From positions 1 through 34,809 of the forward strand of contig CANQKM010000015.1 in assembly GCA_947624485.1 (NCBI GenBank): a stretch of 34,809 nucleotides of DNA. Direction: 5' to 3'. Shown one piece after another: positions 1 through 7,584 of this stretch; positions within the stretch are counted from its first letter, which is position 1; each line of letters starts with the position of its first letter. The notes under the pieces were generated by a model that had not been told where the DNA came from, made no database searches, and saw nothing but the letters and a program-made list of their open reading frames with translations. This DNA is from an uncultured Clostridia bacterium (GTDB lineage Bacteria > Bacillota > Clostridia > UBA1381). The position numbers and the translations under genes are program-made.

Positions 1-876
1 CCCTTTACAACACAGGAGCTTTTCCAAAACGGCAAGGAAGCGTTGTACTGCGGTATAAACGCGCTGTCCAATAACCTCATAATGGTAGACCGCAAGCTGT
101 TAAAGAACCCGAACGGACTGATACTCGGTACGCCGGGCAGCGGTAAGTCGTTCTCCGCAAAGCGCGAGATTGCAAACGTATTCTTAGTGACTGAGGACGA
201 CATCATCATCTGCGACCCCGAAGCGGAGTACGGACCTCTTGTGGAACGCCTGCACGGACAAGTGATTAAAATCTCACCCACGTCGGGCGATTATATAAAC
301 CCGATGGATTTGAACCTCAACTACTCCGAGGACGAAAACCCGCTGTCCTTAAAATCCGACTTTATCCTCTCCTTATGTGAGTTGATTGTCGGCGGTAAAG
401 AGGGCTTGCAGCCTGTCGAGAAAACAATTATCGACCGCTGTGTACGGCTGATTTATCGGAACTACCTAAACGACCCGAAGCCCGAAAATATGCCCATTCT
501 TGAGGATTTGTATAACGAGCTTAGAAATCAGGACGAAAAAGAAGCACAATACCTCGCTACCGCGCTTGAAATCTATGTAACAGGCTCTCTTAACGTGTTT
601 AATCATCGAACGAATGTGAATATACGGAGCAGAGTTGTCAGCTATGACATTAAGGAGCTTGGCAAGCAGCTTAAAAAGATAGGTATGCTGATAGTGCAGG
701 ATCAGGTCTGGAACAGAGTCACCGTCAACCGCGAAGCGCATAAATCCACGCGGTACTACATCGACGAGATGCACCTTTTGTTAAAAGAGGAACAGACGGC
801 GGCGTACACGGTTGAGATTTGGAAGCGATTTCGTAAATGGGGCGGTATCCCGACAGGTATCACGCAGAACGTGAAG
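1..876 (+). CDS. virB4: VirB4-like conjugation ATPase, exon 1 (5' end outside window)
   Basis: Hexameric ATPase of the type IV secretion mating channel, acting at the inner face of the membrane to power DNA transfer. The frame is open from base 1, so the gene starts left of the window. Walker A GTPGSGKS lies at 127-150 and Walker B YIDEMH at about 757-774, followed by the conserved GITQNVK. The frame then runs into a group II intron whose 5' GTGCG begins at base 877; unspliced reading ends at a stop at 910-912. The missing C-terminal part resumes in frame at 3313. Joined, the visible part is 381 residues and reads TQNVK-DLLSSREVENIF, as I recall for Tn1549-type VirB4 proteins. Functional protein should need intron splicing. 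Identification is firm; the exact exon boundary is inferred from intron consensus ends. Confidence 0.93.
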
Positions 877-1410
877 GTGCGCCCAGATAGGGTGTTGTAT
901 AAAGCAGCTTAAGGTACTGCCGTATACGATAGTGTACGAAACAGCCTGCCTTACCGACTGGATAGAAATATCCTACGGGAACATCGCATGGCAGGAAAGG
1001 GGTTAGTCACCGAAGGACTTTAGGTGCGACTGTGCCCCGATGATTAAGAAGATATGAGGATAAAATTGTGCTTATTGAATGTGAGGTTCCAGTTTCCGTT
1101 TTTTGCGGATACGGATACAAGTCCTGAAATCCATATCATAACACTGCCGCGTTTTCTTTAATGACGCGGTAACTATCAATAATGTTATGAAACAGGCACG
1201 AGAACGTGTCATAACGAACCGAAAGCATATCCGACAATCTTCACTTACCAAGATACAACATTAACTGGGGATTGCCTAAGTCAGACATCATTCGTCTGAT
1301 ATGGTAACGGAACCCTCATAGTAGTCCGAGAGAGTTAATGGCTCTTACATGGCGAAGGAGGGTAGTTAGTAAATTCTAAAATAAGAAAAATGAAAGGGAG
1401 GAAAACCTCA

Positions 1411-3201
1411 ATGAAACCAACATTTGAAATTTTAGAGCGTATTGAAAAGTGTTCATCTGAACATAAGGACGGCATATTTACGAGGCTCTACAGATATTTG
1501 CTTCGTGAAGATATATATCATGCCGCCTATCAGAAACTTTATTCAAACAAAGGAGCTGTAACAGCAGGTACAGATAATGATACCGCAGACGGATTCAGTA
1601 ATGAATATGTAAAAACATTGATTACCGAACTCCGAAACGGTACATACAAGGCAAAACCCGTAAGACGTGAATATATTCCGAAGAAAAACGGAAAGAAGCG
1701 TCCGCTGGGAATACCTTCATTTCGTGACAAACTGCTGCAAGAAGCGGTACGAATAATTTTGGAGGCAATCTATGAGCCGATATTTGATAATCATTCGCAT
1801 GGGTTCAGACCGAAAAGAAGCTGCCATACGGCGCTCAAGCAAATTTCTTCGGAATTTACTGGAGTCGTATGGTTCATAGAAGGCGATATCAAAGGCTGTT
1901 TTAATAATATTGACCATGAAATACTCATTCGTATTCTCGGCAAGAAAATCAAGGACAGTAAATTTCTTAATATCATACGCCAATTTCTCAAAGCGGGATA
2001 TGTTGAGAATTGGAAATATAACCGAACCTACAGCGGTACTCCGCAAGGCGGTATATGTTCACCGATACTCGCAAATATATATCTGCATGAATTGGATATG
2101 AAATTTAATGAAATTAAACAGCGCTTCGATAAGCCGCGGTCAGCGTATAAAACTCACGAATATTGGCTGCTCGACAAGGAAATGAAGAAGATTTCATATT
2201 GGATTGACCATACTCCGAACAGTGACGAACGCCGTAAGCTGATTGAACAGCATAAGGCGCTAAGAAAGCAGCTTCGCAATATTCCGTGTAAGCCTATGGA
2301 TAACAAGAAATTCACATATGTAAGATATGCGGACGACTGGTTAGTAGGTATATGCGGAAATAAGCAGGAATGTGTGGAATTAAAAGCTGAAATCGCCGAA
2401 TTTCTGAAAACGGAGCTAAACCTTACGCTAAGTGAGGAAAAGACACTGATAACGCATAGTTCCGAAAAGGTGCGCTTTTTAGGATATGACATCAGAGTGC
2501 GAAGAAACAACGAGGTCAAGGGACACCGAATGAAAAACGGAAAATGGAGACAATCCAGAACGCTCCATATGAAGGTAGAGCTTACTGTACCGCATACCGA
2601 GAAAATTGAGAAATTCTTGTTTGAGAATAAAGTTATCCGTAAGAAACCAAATGGGGAGCTTCAGCCTATCCATAGGACGAAGCTGCTCAATATGGCGGAC
2701 TTTGAAATTGTGGAACATTACAATGCTGAAATGAGGGGATTGCTCAACTATTACAATCTTGCAGTAGATTATCATACGCTTGATTTCTTCTGCTATCTCA
2801 TGGAATATAGCTGCTTAAAGACAATAGCCAATAAGCATAAATCTAGTATCCGCAAAATCATACGTCTGTATAAGGACGGAAAATCGTGGTCTGTTCCTTA
2901 CGAAACGAAGGACGGAACAAAGCGTATACGTCCTGTAAAAATTGCGGACTGTAAACGAGGATATACAAATGATATTGTCTATCAAAAGAAAAAGTATAAC
3001 TGGAAAACCACAATCAGACAACGGCTGAACGCCCATGTTTGCGAGCTTTGCGGCACAGGCAGTGCTGACTTGTATGAGGTGCATGTGGTTAGAAATATGA
3101 ACGAATTAGGTGATTCCGATTGGGAGCGCGTAATGAAAAAATTACGCAGGAAAACACTTGTAGTCTGTAGCAGGTGCCATAAGAGAATACACGAACACTA
3201 A
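1411..3201 (+). CDS. ltrA: Group II intron reverse transcriptase/maturase (LtrA type)
   Basis: Intron-encoded protein that helps its intron RNA fold and splice and copies it into new DNA sites. It is 596 residues from ATG 1411, chosen because AAAGGGAGG (1393-1401) sits nine bases upstream; an in-frame ATG at 1390 lacks such a site. Visible parts are the RT fingers/palm (KKNGKKRPLGIPS, GFRPKRSCHTAL, GTPQGG), the catalytic RYADDW with YADD at residues 306-309, a maturase X region, and a C-terminal HNH-like zinc region (CELCG at 544-548, VCSRCHKRIH near the end). In the HNH region the usual HH pair reads His558-Val559, so the probable general-base histidine is missing and second-strand cleavage may be impaired. 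The RT core appears intact. Confidence 0.95.
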   Translation: MKPTFEILERIEKCSSEHKDGIFTRLYRYLLREDIYHAAYQKLYSNKGAVTAGTDNDTADGFSNEYVKTLITELRNGTYKAKPVRREYIPKKNGKKRPLGIPSFRDKLLQEAVRIILEAIYEPIFDNHSHGFRPKRSCHTALKQISSEFTGVVWFIEGDIKGCFNNIDHEILIRILGKKIKDSKFLNIIRQFLKAGYVENWKYNRTYSGTPQGGICSPILANIYLHELDMKFNEIKQRFDKPRSAYKTHEYWLLDKEMKKISYWIDHTPNSDERRKLIEQHKALRKQLRNIPCKPMDNKKFTYVRYADDWLVGICGNKQECVELKAEIAEFLKTELNLTLSEEKTLITHSSEKVRFLGYDIRVRRNNEVKGHRMKNGKWRQSRTLHMKVELTVPHTEKIEKFLFENKVIRKKPNGELQPIHRTKLLNMADFEIVEHYNAEMRGLLNYYNLAVDYHTLDFFCYLMEYSCLKTIANKHKSSIRKIIRLYKDGKSWSVPYETKDGTKRIRPVKIADCKRGYTNDIVYQKKKYNWKTTIRQRLNAHVCELCGTGSADLYEVHVVRNMNELGDSDWERVMKKLRRKTLVVCSRCHKRIHEH

Positions 3202-3223
3202 TAATATGTTAATTACTAATGGG

Positions 3224-3257
3224 GAGCCGGATACTCGGAGACGGGTAAGTCCGGTTC
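3224..3257 (+). ncRNA. Group II intron domain V (catalytic hairpin)
   Basis: A 34-nt hairpin with GAGCCGGA pairing to TCCGGTTC, an upper stem CTCG/CGGG and a GAGA (GNRA) loop. The AGC triad sits in the lower stem. Size, loop and position just before domain VI match the ribozyme core of bacterial group II introns, which supports splicing competence. Confidence 0.88.
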
Positions 3258-3312
3258 CGAGGGAGGGTGTAGGAAACCTGCCAATAGGCAAGGCGCCTTT
3301 GCCCTACCCTAC

Positions 3313-3582
3313 GACTTGCTTTCCTCCCGTGAGGTTGAGAACATTTTTGAGAACTCCGACTATGTATATATGCTCAATCAGGCGCAGGGCGACCGACAAA
3401 TTCTCGCGAAGCAGCTTAACATTTCCAATCATCAGTTATCGTATGTTACCCATTCCGGTGAGGGCGAGGGTCTGCTGTTCTACGGCAGTACGATTTTGCC
3501 GTTCATAGACCGCTTCCCGAAGGATACGAAGCTCTACGCGATTATGACAACCAAATTACAAGAGCAGAAATCAGAGAAATAA
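3313..3582 (+). CDS. virB4: VirB4-like conjugation ATPase, exon 2 (C-terminus)
   Basis: C-terminal 89 residues of VirB4, resuming directly after the intron with DLLSSREVENIFENSDYVY and continuing through QAQGDRQILAKQLNIS, SYVTHSGEGEGLLFYG and a C-terminus LYAIMTTKLQE. This is the expected end of the RecA-like ATPase domain. There is no ribosome binding site of its own; a TTG at 3316 is only an in-frame codon. The stop is followed 20 bases later by the next ICE gene, consistent with one conjugation operon. Confidence 0.92.
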   Translation, partial: DLLSSREVENIFENSDYVYMLNQAQGDRQILAKQLNISNHQLSYVTHSGEGEGLLFYGSTILPFIDRFPKDTKLYAIMTTKLQEQKSEK

Positions 3583-3602
3583 CAAGAAGGGGTGAATTGA
3601 TT

Positions 3603-4376
3603 ATGACGAACAAATTAGAGGTATTTACAAATGATGAGTTTGGCAGCGTCAGGACGCTTACGATAGACGGCGAACCGTGGTTTGTCGGTAAGGATGTGGC
3701 AAGTATTCTCGGATACAAAAATGGCAACCGAGATATATGTCACCATATAGACGAAGATGATAGGCAAATGATTGACAGAAAAACTCAATACCAAATTGGT
3801 ATTGAGTTAGGACAGCGCGGTGGTTGGCTCATAAACGAAAGCGGCTTATACAGTCTTATCCTTTCAAGTAAGCTGCCGACGGCAAAGAAATTTAAGCGTT
3901 GGATAACGTCGGAGGTTATTCCGAGCATACGCAAGCACGGCATATATATGACGGATAACCTGCTTGACGCGGTTATTGACAATCCCGAAGTAATGAGCGA
4001 GGTAATCGAAAAACTCAAAGCAGATAAGGGTAAGGTTGCACGGCTTGAGGGCGAGCTTAAAGCCGCCCTGCCCAAAGCGGTGTATTATGACAGGTTTGTT
4101 GACCCCGGCTACTCTATTTGCTTCCGCGATACGGCAAAGGAGATGGGCATACCGCAGAAGTGCTTTATCAATCTTCTGATAGAACACGGATTTATCTATC
4201 GCACCACAAAGAACGAACTGCGCCCTATGGCAAAGCCGTTGAAAGACGGGCTGTTCATTCTCCGCGACTATACCAATATGCGGAATTTCCACAGAGGCAC
4301 TTACACGCTTGTAACGGCAAAGGGCAAACAGTATATTGCCGAATACTTTGCCGAAAAAGGAATTATCGTTACTTGA
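3603..4376 (+). CDS. BRO-N/KilAC phage antirepressor-like protein
   Basis: DNA-binding protein of the phage antirepressor type, 257 residues. The BRO-N domain covers about residues 1-115 (GEPWFVGKDVASILGY, RGGWLINESGLYSLILSSK, FKRWITSEVIPSIRKHG). A short linker predicted to be helical follows, then a KilAC/ANT-like C-terminal domain at about 150-257 (FRDTAKEMGI, FINLLIEHGFIYR, GTYTLVTAKGKQYI). Start ATG 3603 is preceded by AGAAGGGG; a TTG two codons upstream is less likely. It lies between virB4 and the peptidoglycan hydrolase gene inside the conjugation operon, so it may tune ICE gene expression; that role is inferred. A 27-base perfect palindrome (3782-3808) lies inside the BRO domain coding sequence. 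Family assignment is firm; the target is unknown. Confidence 0.9.
   Translation: MTNKLEVFTNDEFGSVRTLTIDGEPWFVGKDVASILGYKNGNRDICHHIDEDDRQMIDRKTQYQIGIELGQRGGWLINESGLYSLILSSKLPTAKKFKRWITSEVIPSIRKHGIYMTDNLLDAVIDNPEVMSEVIEKLKADKGKVARLEGELKAALPKAVYYDRFVDPGYSICFRDTAKEMGIPQKCFINLLIEHGFIYRTTKNELRPMAKPLKDGLFILRDYTNMRNFHRGTYTLVTAKGKQYIAEYFAEKGIIVT
3782..3808. repeat. 13-bp perfect inverted repeat inside the antirepressor gene
   Basis: Left arm AACTCAATACCAA (3782-3794), centre A3795, right arm TTGGTATTGAGTT (3796-3808). It encodes part of the KTQYQIGIELG stretch of the BRO domain. It could be an operator bound by the encoded protein, an RNA hairpin, or a trace of recombination; the sequence alone does not decide. 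Confidence 0.85.
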
Positions 4377-4412
4377 TAATTGAAAATTGACGATCAAAAG
4401 GAGGTTTTGGTT

Positions 4413-4805
4413 ATGAACAATAACGAAACAGTACAGAAAATTATGGAGGGCGGCGAGCATTTATACACAATGCTCAAGGAGCTTTGCGAAGGTATCGGCA
4501 ATTTGCCGAACTGCAAAATGACGGCAGGCTTAAAGGAACTCGCCGAAGATGTGGACGTGCTCGGCTTTGGCGTATATGAAACAATGCGCGGTTTCGCGTC
4601 GGACGCGGACACCGACTGCGCGGACTGCCCGGAAGCTGAGTATTCGGACAATACCGACGACCCCGAAGCGGATATACCCACAAGCACAGACTTGGAAGAT
4701 TTTTTGGGCACGGTTGCCAATCTTCTCACATCCGGCAAGCCTTTTACCGTCTCCGCGGATATTTATCTGAACAGCCCAGAAGCCGAGAATAACGGAGACG
4801 CGTGA
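4413..4805 (+). CDS. Small acidic ICE protein, function unknown
   Basis: A 130-residue protein from ATG 4413 with an ideal AAGGAGG site eight bases upstream; an in-frame ATG at 4380 has none. The N-terminal half looks helical (VQKIMEGGEHLYTMLKELCEGIGNL, split here only by family-neutral residues). The middle is strongly acidic with a Cys pair (CADCPEAEYSDNTDDPEAD), followed by a short helix. No signal peptide or membrane segment is seen. It sits between the antirepressor and the NlpC/P60 gene, a place where Tn1549-type elements carry short poorly conserved proteins. I do not recognise a named family. Confidence 0.75.
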   Translation: MNNNETVQKIMEGGEHLYTMLKELCEGIGNLPNCKMTAGLKELAEDVDVLGFGVYETMRGFASDADTDCADCPEAEYSDNTDDPEADIPTSTDLEDFLGTVANLLTSGKPFTVSADIYLNSPEAENNGDA

Positions 4806-4842
4806 TGATGGTAAGTAAATTCAGACAAGGCGGTGATGATAA

Positions 4843-6546
4843 ATGGCAAAAAGAGCGCCGAAGCTCCTGTTTACCGATGAGGAACGCCAAGCTCCCGAAC
4901 TTAAACGCACTGTCAAAAAAGCGGATAAAGCAGCCGCCAAACTGGAAAAAGCCGAGGCAAACATTCCAAAGAAACGCGTAAAGAAAAAGGAACGGTATAT
5001 CGACGATAAAAGCGGCAAGGTAAAAACAAAGATTTTATTTGAGGAAATCGACAAAAAGAAGCCTTCGTCGAATTTGAAGTCGGAGATCAGGACAGCGCCC
5101 GCCCAAATGACGGCGGGTACTGTCGTTTCCGTCTTGCGCGATAATGAGGACGACAGCACGGCTGCTGATACGGCGCACGGTATAGAAAAGACAGCAGAAA
5201 CGGGTATCAGAACTGCGAAATTTGCACAGCGTTCGTCGAAGCTCAAACCGTACAAAGCGGTCGAAAAAGCCGAAAAACAAGCAGACAAGGCAAATATCCG
5301 CGCGCTTAATAGTCAGGCGAAACAGCAGGCGCGGGACATATCCGGCAGCAGTAACCCGTATTCCAAATGGCGACAGAAGCAGGCTATAAAAAAGGAATAC
5401 GCCAATATAAAGCGGAGCGGTACGGCAACCAAACAAGCGTCCGAGATTACGAAAAACGCGGCTTCCGCCGTAAAGGAAACAACGGAGAAATCAAAGAAAG
5501 TCGTCGAGTTTGCCGCAAAGCATAAAACGGCGTTTTTATTCGTCGGCGTCGCCGCGATGCTCATAGTCGTTGTATGCGGTGTTGTTTCCTCCTGTTCCGT
5601 AATGTTTGAGGGCGCAGGCTCGGCAATAGCAAGCTCCACCTATCCGAGCGCGGACGAGGATATGCTCGGTGCGGAGCAGAGGTACAAGGAACTGGAACAG
5701 GAATTGCAGGACAAAATCTCGAACTATGAGAGTACACACAGCTATGACGAGTACATCTATGAGCTTGACAGTATCGAGCATGACCCGTATGTGCTTATCT
5801 CGGCACTGACCGCACTTAAACAGGGCGCGTGGACGCTTGCCGATGTGGAAAGCGATTTGACTATGCTGTTTGATAAACAGTATGTTTTGACGGAAACTGT
5901 GACAACGGAGCAGAGGACGCGAACGGTTACAAACCCCGACGGAACAACATCGAATGAAACCTATGATTACAAAATATGCACGGTCAAGCTCGTGAACAAT
6001 AACCTGTCACATATCCCGTCCGAGGTACTCGGTCAGGAGCAACTGGAGCTATACGCGACATATATGAAAACGCTCGGCAACAGACCCGACCTGTTCGGTG
6101 ACTCGGTATATGTGGATAAATACGTCAACGGCGATTATGACGATTACGCAATACCGCCCGAAGCGTTGTCCGATGAAAAATTCGCGGCTATGATAACAGA
6201 GGCGAAAAAGTATCTCGGCTATCCGTATGTATGGGGCGGTTCTTCCCCCTCCACTTCGTTCGACTGCTCCGGCTTTGTATGTTGGGTACTCAATCACAGC
6301 GGTTGGGACGTGGGCAGAACGACAGCCGAGGGCTTACGGCAGATGTGCGTGAGGGTATCGCCCTCCGATGCGCGACCCGGCGACCTCATATTCTTTGAAC
6401 ACACCTACAACACACCGGGCGCGTCGCATATCGGTATCTATGTGGGCGACGGTATGATGATCCACTGCGGCGACCCCGTCCAGTATGCAAATGTCAATTC
6501 AGCATATTTTAGCTCACATTTTATGCAATACGGCAGAATGCCATAA
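4843..6546 (+). CDS. CD1108-type transfer protein with NlpC/P60 peptidoglycan hydrolase domain
   Basis: Membrane-anchored cell wall hydrolase of the ICE mating apparatus, thought to open peptidoglycan for the transfer channel. The 567 residues comprise a long basic, charged cytoplasmic N-terminus (1-225), one transmembrane segment at about 229-250 (AFLFVGVAAMLIVVVCGVV), an extracellular helical and beta linker, and a C-terminal NlpC/P60 domain (about 455-567). The catalytic Cys475 lies in FDCSGFV, with His529 in ASHIGIYVGDG and a third polar residue near MIHCGDP. The YPYVWGGSSPSTSFDCSGF motif is typical. The following DUF4315, DUF4366 and topB genes form the conserved CTn gene order. Family assignment is firm. 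Confidence 0.93.
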   Translation: MAKRAPKLLFTDEERQAPELKRTVKKADKAAAKLEKAEANIPKKRVKKKERYIDDKSGKVKTKILFEEIDKKKPSSNLKSEIRTAPAQMTAGTVVSVLRDNEDDSTAADTAHGIEKTAETGIRTAKFAQRSSKLKPYKAVEKAEKQADKANIRALNSQAKQQARDISGSSNPYSKWRQKQAIKKEYANIKRSGTATKQASEITKNAASAVKETTEKSKKVVEFAAKHKTAFLFVGVAAMLIVVVCGVVSSCSVMFEGAGSAIASSTYPSADEDMLGAEQRYKELEQELQDKISNYESTHSYDEYIYELDSIEHDPYVLISALTALKQGAWTLADVESDLTMLFDKQYVLTETVTTEQRTRTVTNPDGTTSNETYDYKICTVKLVNNNLSHIPSEVLGQEQLELYATYMKTLGNRPDLFGDSVYVDKYVNGDYDDYAIPPEALSDEKFAAMITEAKKYLGYPYVWGGSSPSTSFDCSGFVCWVLNHSGWDVGRTTAEGLRQMCVRVSPSDARPGDLIFFEHTYNTPGASHIGIYVGDGMMIHCGDPVQYANVNSAYFSSHFMQYGRMP

Positions 6547-6560
6547 AAGGAGGAATTTGT

Positions 6561-6800
6561 ATGAACGAAAGAATTGTAAAGCTAAGAGCGGACTATGCGA
6601 AAAACGATAGTAAAATTGCGGCTTTACAGACGAAAAATAAGAAGCTCGCGGAGAAAATCAGGCAGCTTGAAAATACGGAAATCATCGGCGCTGTCCGCAA
6701 CAGCGGTCTGACGATTGATGAGCTTTTGAGCTTACTCGGCAAGACCGTGAAAGCTCCCGAAACAAATATTGAATTGGAGGAAAAAGATAATGAGATTTAA
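6561..6800 (+). CDS. DUF4315 family ICE protein
   Basis: A 79-residue soluble protein, mostly a charged coiled coil (KIAALQTKNKKLAEKIRQLE) followed by GLTIDELLSLLGK, which is the DUF4315 pattern found between CD1108-like and DUF4366 genes in Clostridial conjugative transposons. AAAGGAGG lies nine bases before the ATG. The end overlaps the next start by 11 bases, suggesting coupled translation. Biochemical role is unknown. Confidence 0.88.
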   Translation: MNERIVKLRADYAKNDSKIAALQTKNKKLAEKIRQLENTEIIGAVRNSGLTIDELLSLLGKTVKAPETNIELEEKDNEI

Positions 6801-7584
6801 GAAAAATACCTTTTTAATTACTCTTGCCGCTGTATTTTGTATAGCGGCATTTCCATTTTCCGCGTCGGCTAATATTCCCGCTGACGAGGAAATCAGCGTA
6901 AACGACGATGTGGAGAGCAAAACGCCGCTCACGCCGAACGGAAACCTTACCGTGATTGACGATGTGCATCAGACTACGGACGAGGACGCGATTGAGGATA
7001 AGCAGTTTATCACTGTCCAAAGCAAGAACGGCAATACCTTCTATATAATTATCGACCGAAGCGGCGATACGGAAAATGTGTATTTCCTAAACGCTGTTGA
7101 CGAAGCAGATTTACTTGCCTTAACCGAGGACGCAGAGCAAAACGCGCCTGCGGCGACGTGTATCTGCACTACAAAATGCGAAACGGGCAGCGTCAATGCA
7201 AATTGCGAGGTATGCGCCAAAAATAAGGACGAGTGCCGCGGTGTTCCGGCTTCCACCTCGGAGCAATCGTCCGAAAAAGAGGAAAAGCCCGATGAGGAAA
7301 CTCCCCAAAATAAGCAAAACACAACTATGCCGCTTATCGGCTTAATAATCTTTGCCCTGTTCGGCGGTGGCGGCGCGCTATACTGGTTCAAGGTTAAGAA
7401 TAAAAAGCCGAGCACCAAAGGCACGACCGATATTAACGATTTGTTTGAGGACGACGAAGATTACGATACCGACGCGGATACCGAAGTTGAAACCGATAAC
7501 GAAACAGCGGAAAACGACGAAACCGACAATGCGGACGATGAATTATCCGAAGCTGAGCCTGATGAAAGCGAGGTTGAGGACTAA
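6790..7584 (+). CDS. DUF4366 family secreted, membrane-anchored ICE protein
   Basis: A 264-residue protein exported by the Sec route and held in the membrane. An N-terminal signal peptide (about 1-27, ending FSASA) is followed by an extracellular domain, a six-cysteine cluster at residues 124-149 (CICTTKC, CEVC), a hydrophilic stalk, one transmembrane helix at about 181-202 and a very acidic cytoplasmic tail. This layout matches DUF4366 proteins of Tn1549-like elements. ATG 6790 was chosen because GGAGG (6776-6780) is correctly spaced; the TTG at 6769 lies inside the previous gene. The stop overlaps the topB ATG by one base. A role in mating pair surface contact or channel assembly is only inferred from context. 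Confidence 0.9.
   Translation: MRFKKNTFLITLAAVFCIAAFPFSASANIPADEEISVNDDVESKTPLTPNGNLTVIDDVHQTTDEDAIEDKQFITVQSKNGNTFYIIIDRSGDTENVYFLNAVDEADLLALTEDAEQNAPAATCICTTKCETGSVNANCEVCAKNKDECRGVPASTSEQSSEKEEKPDEETPQNKQNTTMPLIGLIIFALFGGGGALYWFKVKNKKPSTKGTTDINDLFEDDEDYDTDADTEVETDNETAENDETDNADDELSEAEPDESEVED

Larger units (their letters stand above)
877..3312 (+). mobile_element. Group II intron inserted in virB4
   Basis: A self-splicing retroelement of 2436 bases in the same orientation as virB4. The 5' end GTGCGCCCAGATAGGGTGTT fits the bacterial GUGYG intron start. The 3' end has a 34-nt domain V at 3224-3257: an outer stem GAGCCGGA/TCCGGTTC carrying the AGC triad and a GAGA tetraloop. Domain VI and a CCCTAC end at 3312 follow. 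Removing 877-3312 restores an uninterrupted VirB4 frame with no residue lost. A six-base exon-binding match is visible: the last exon bases GTGAAG (871-876) pair with CTTCAC at 1239-1244, a plausible IBS1-EBS1 pair. Bases 877-1410 hold RNA domains I-III plus the start of IV and no gene. Domain IV carries the maturase. Subclass was not determined. Confidence 0.93.

Noticed and set aside
3206..3508. A 100-residue frame starting near the end of the intron
   Set aside because: It runs across intron domains V and VI into virB4 exon 2 in the wrong frame and has no ribosome binding site; RNA structure explains the sequence.
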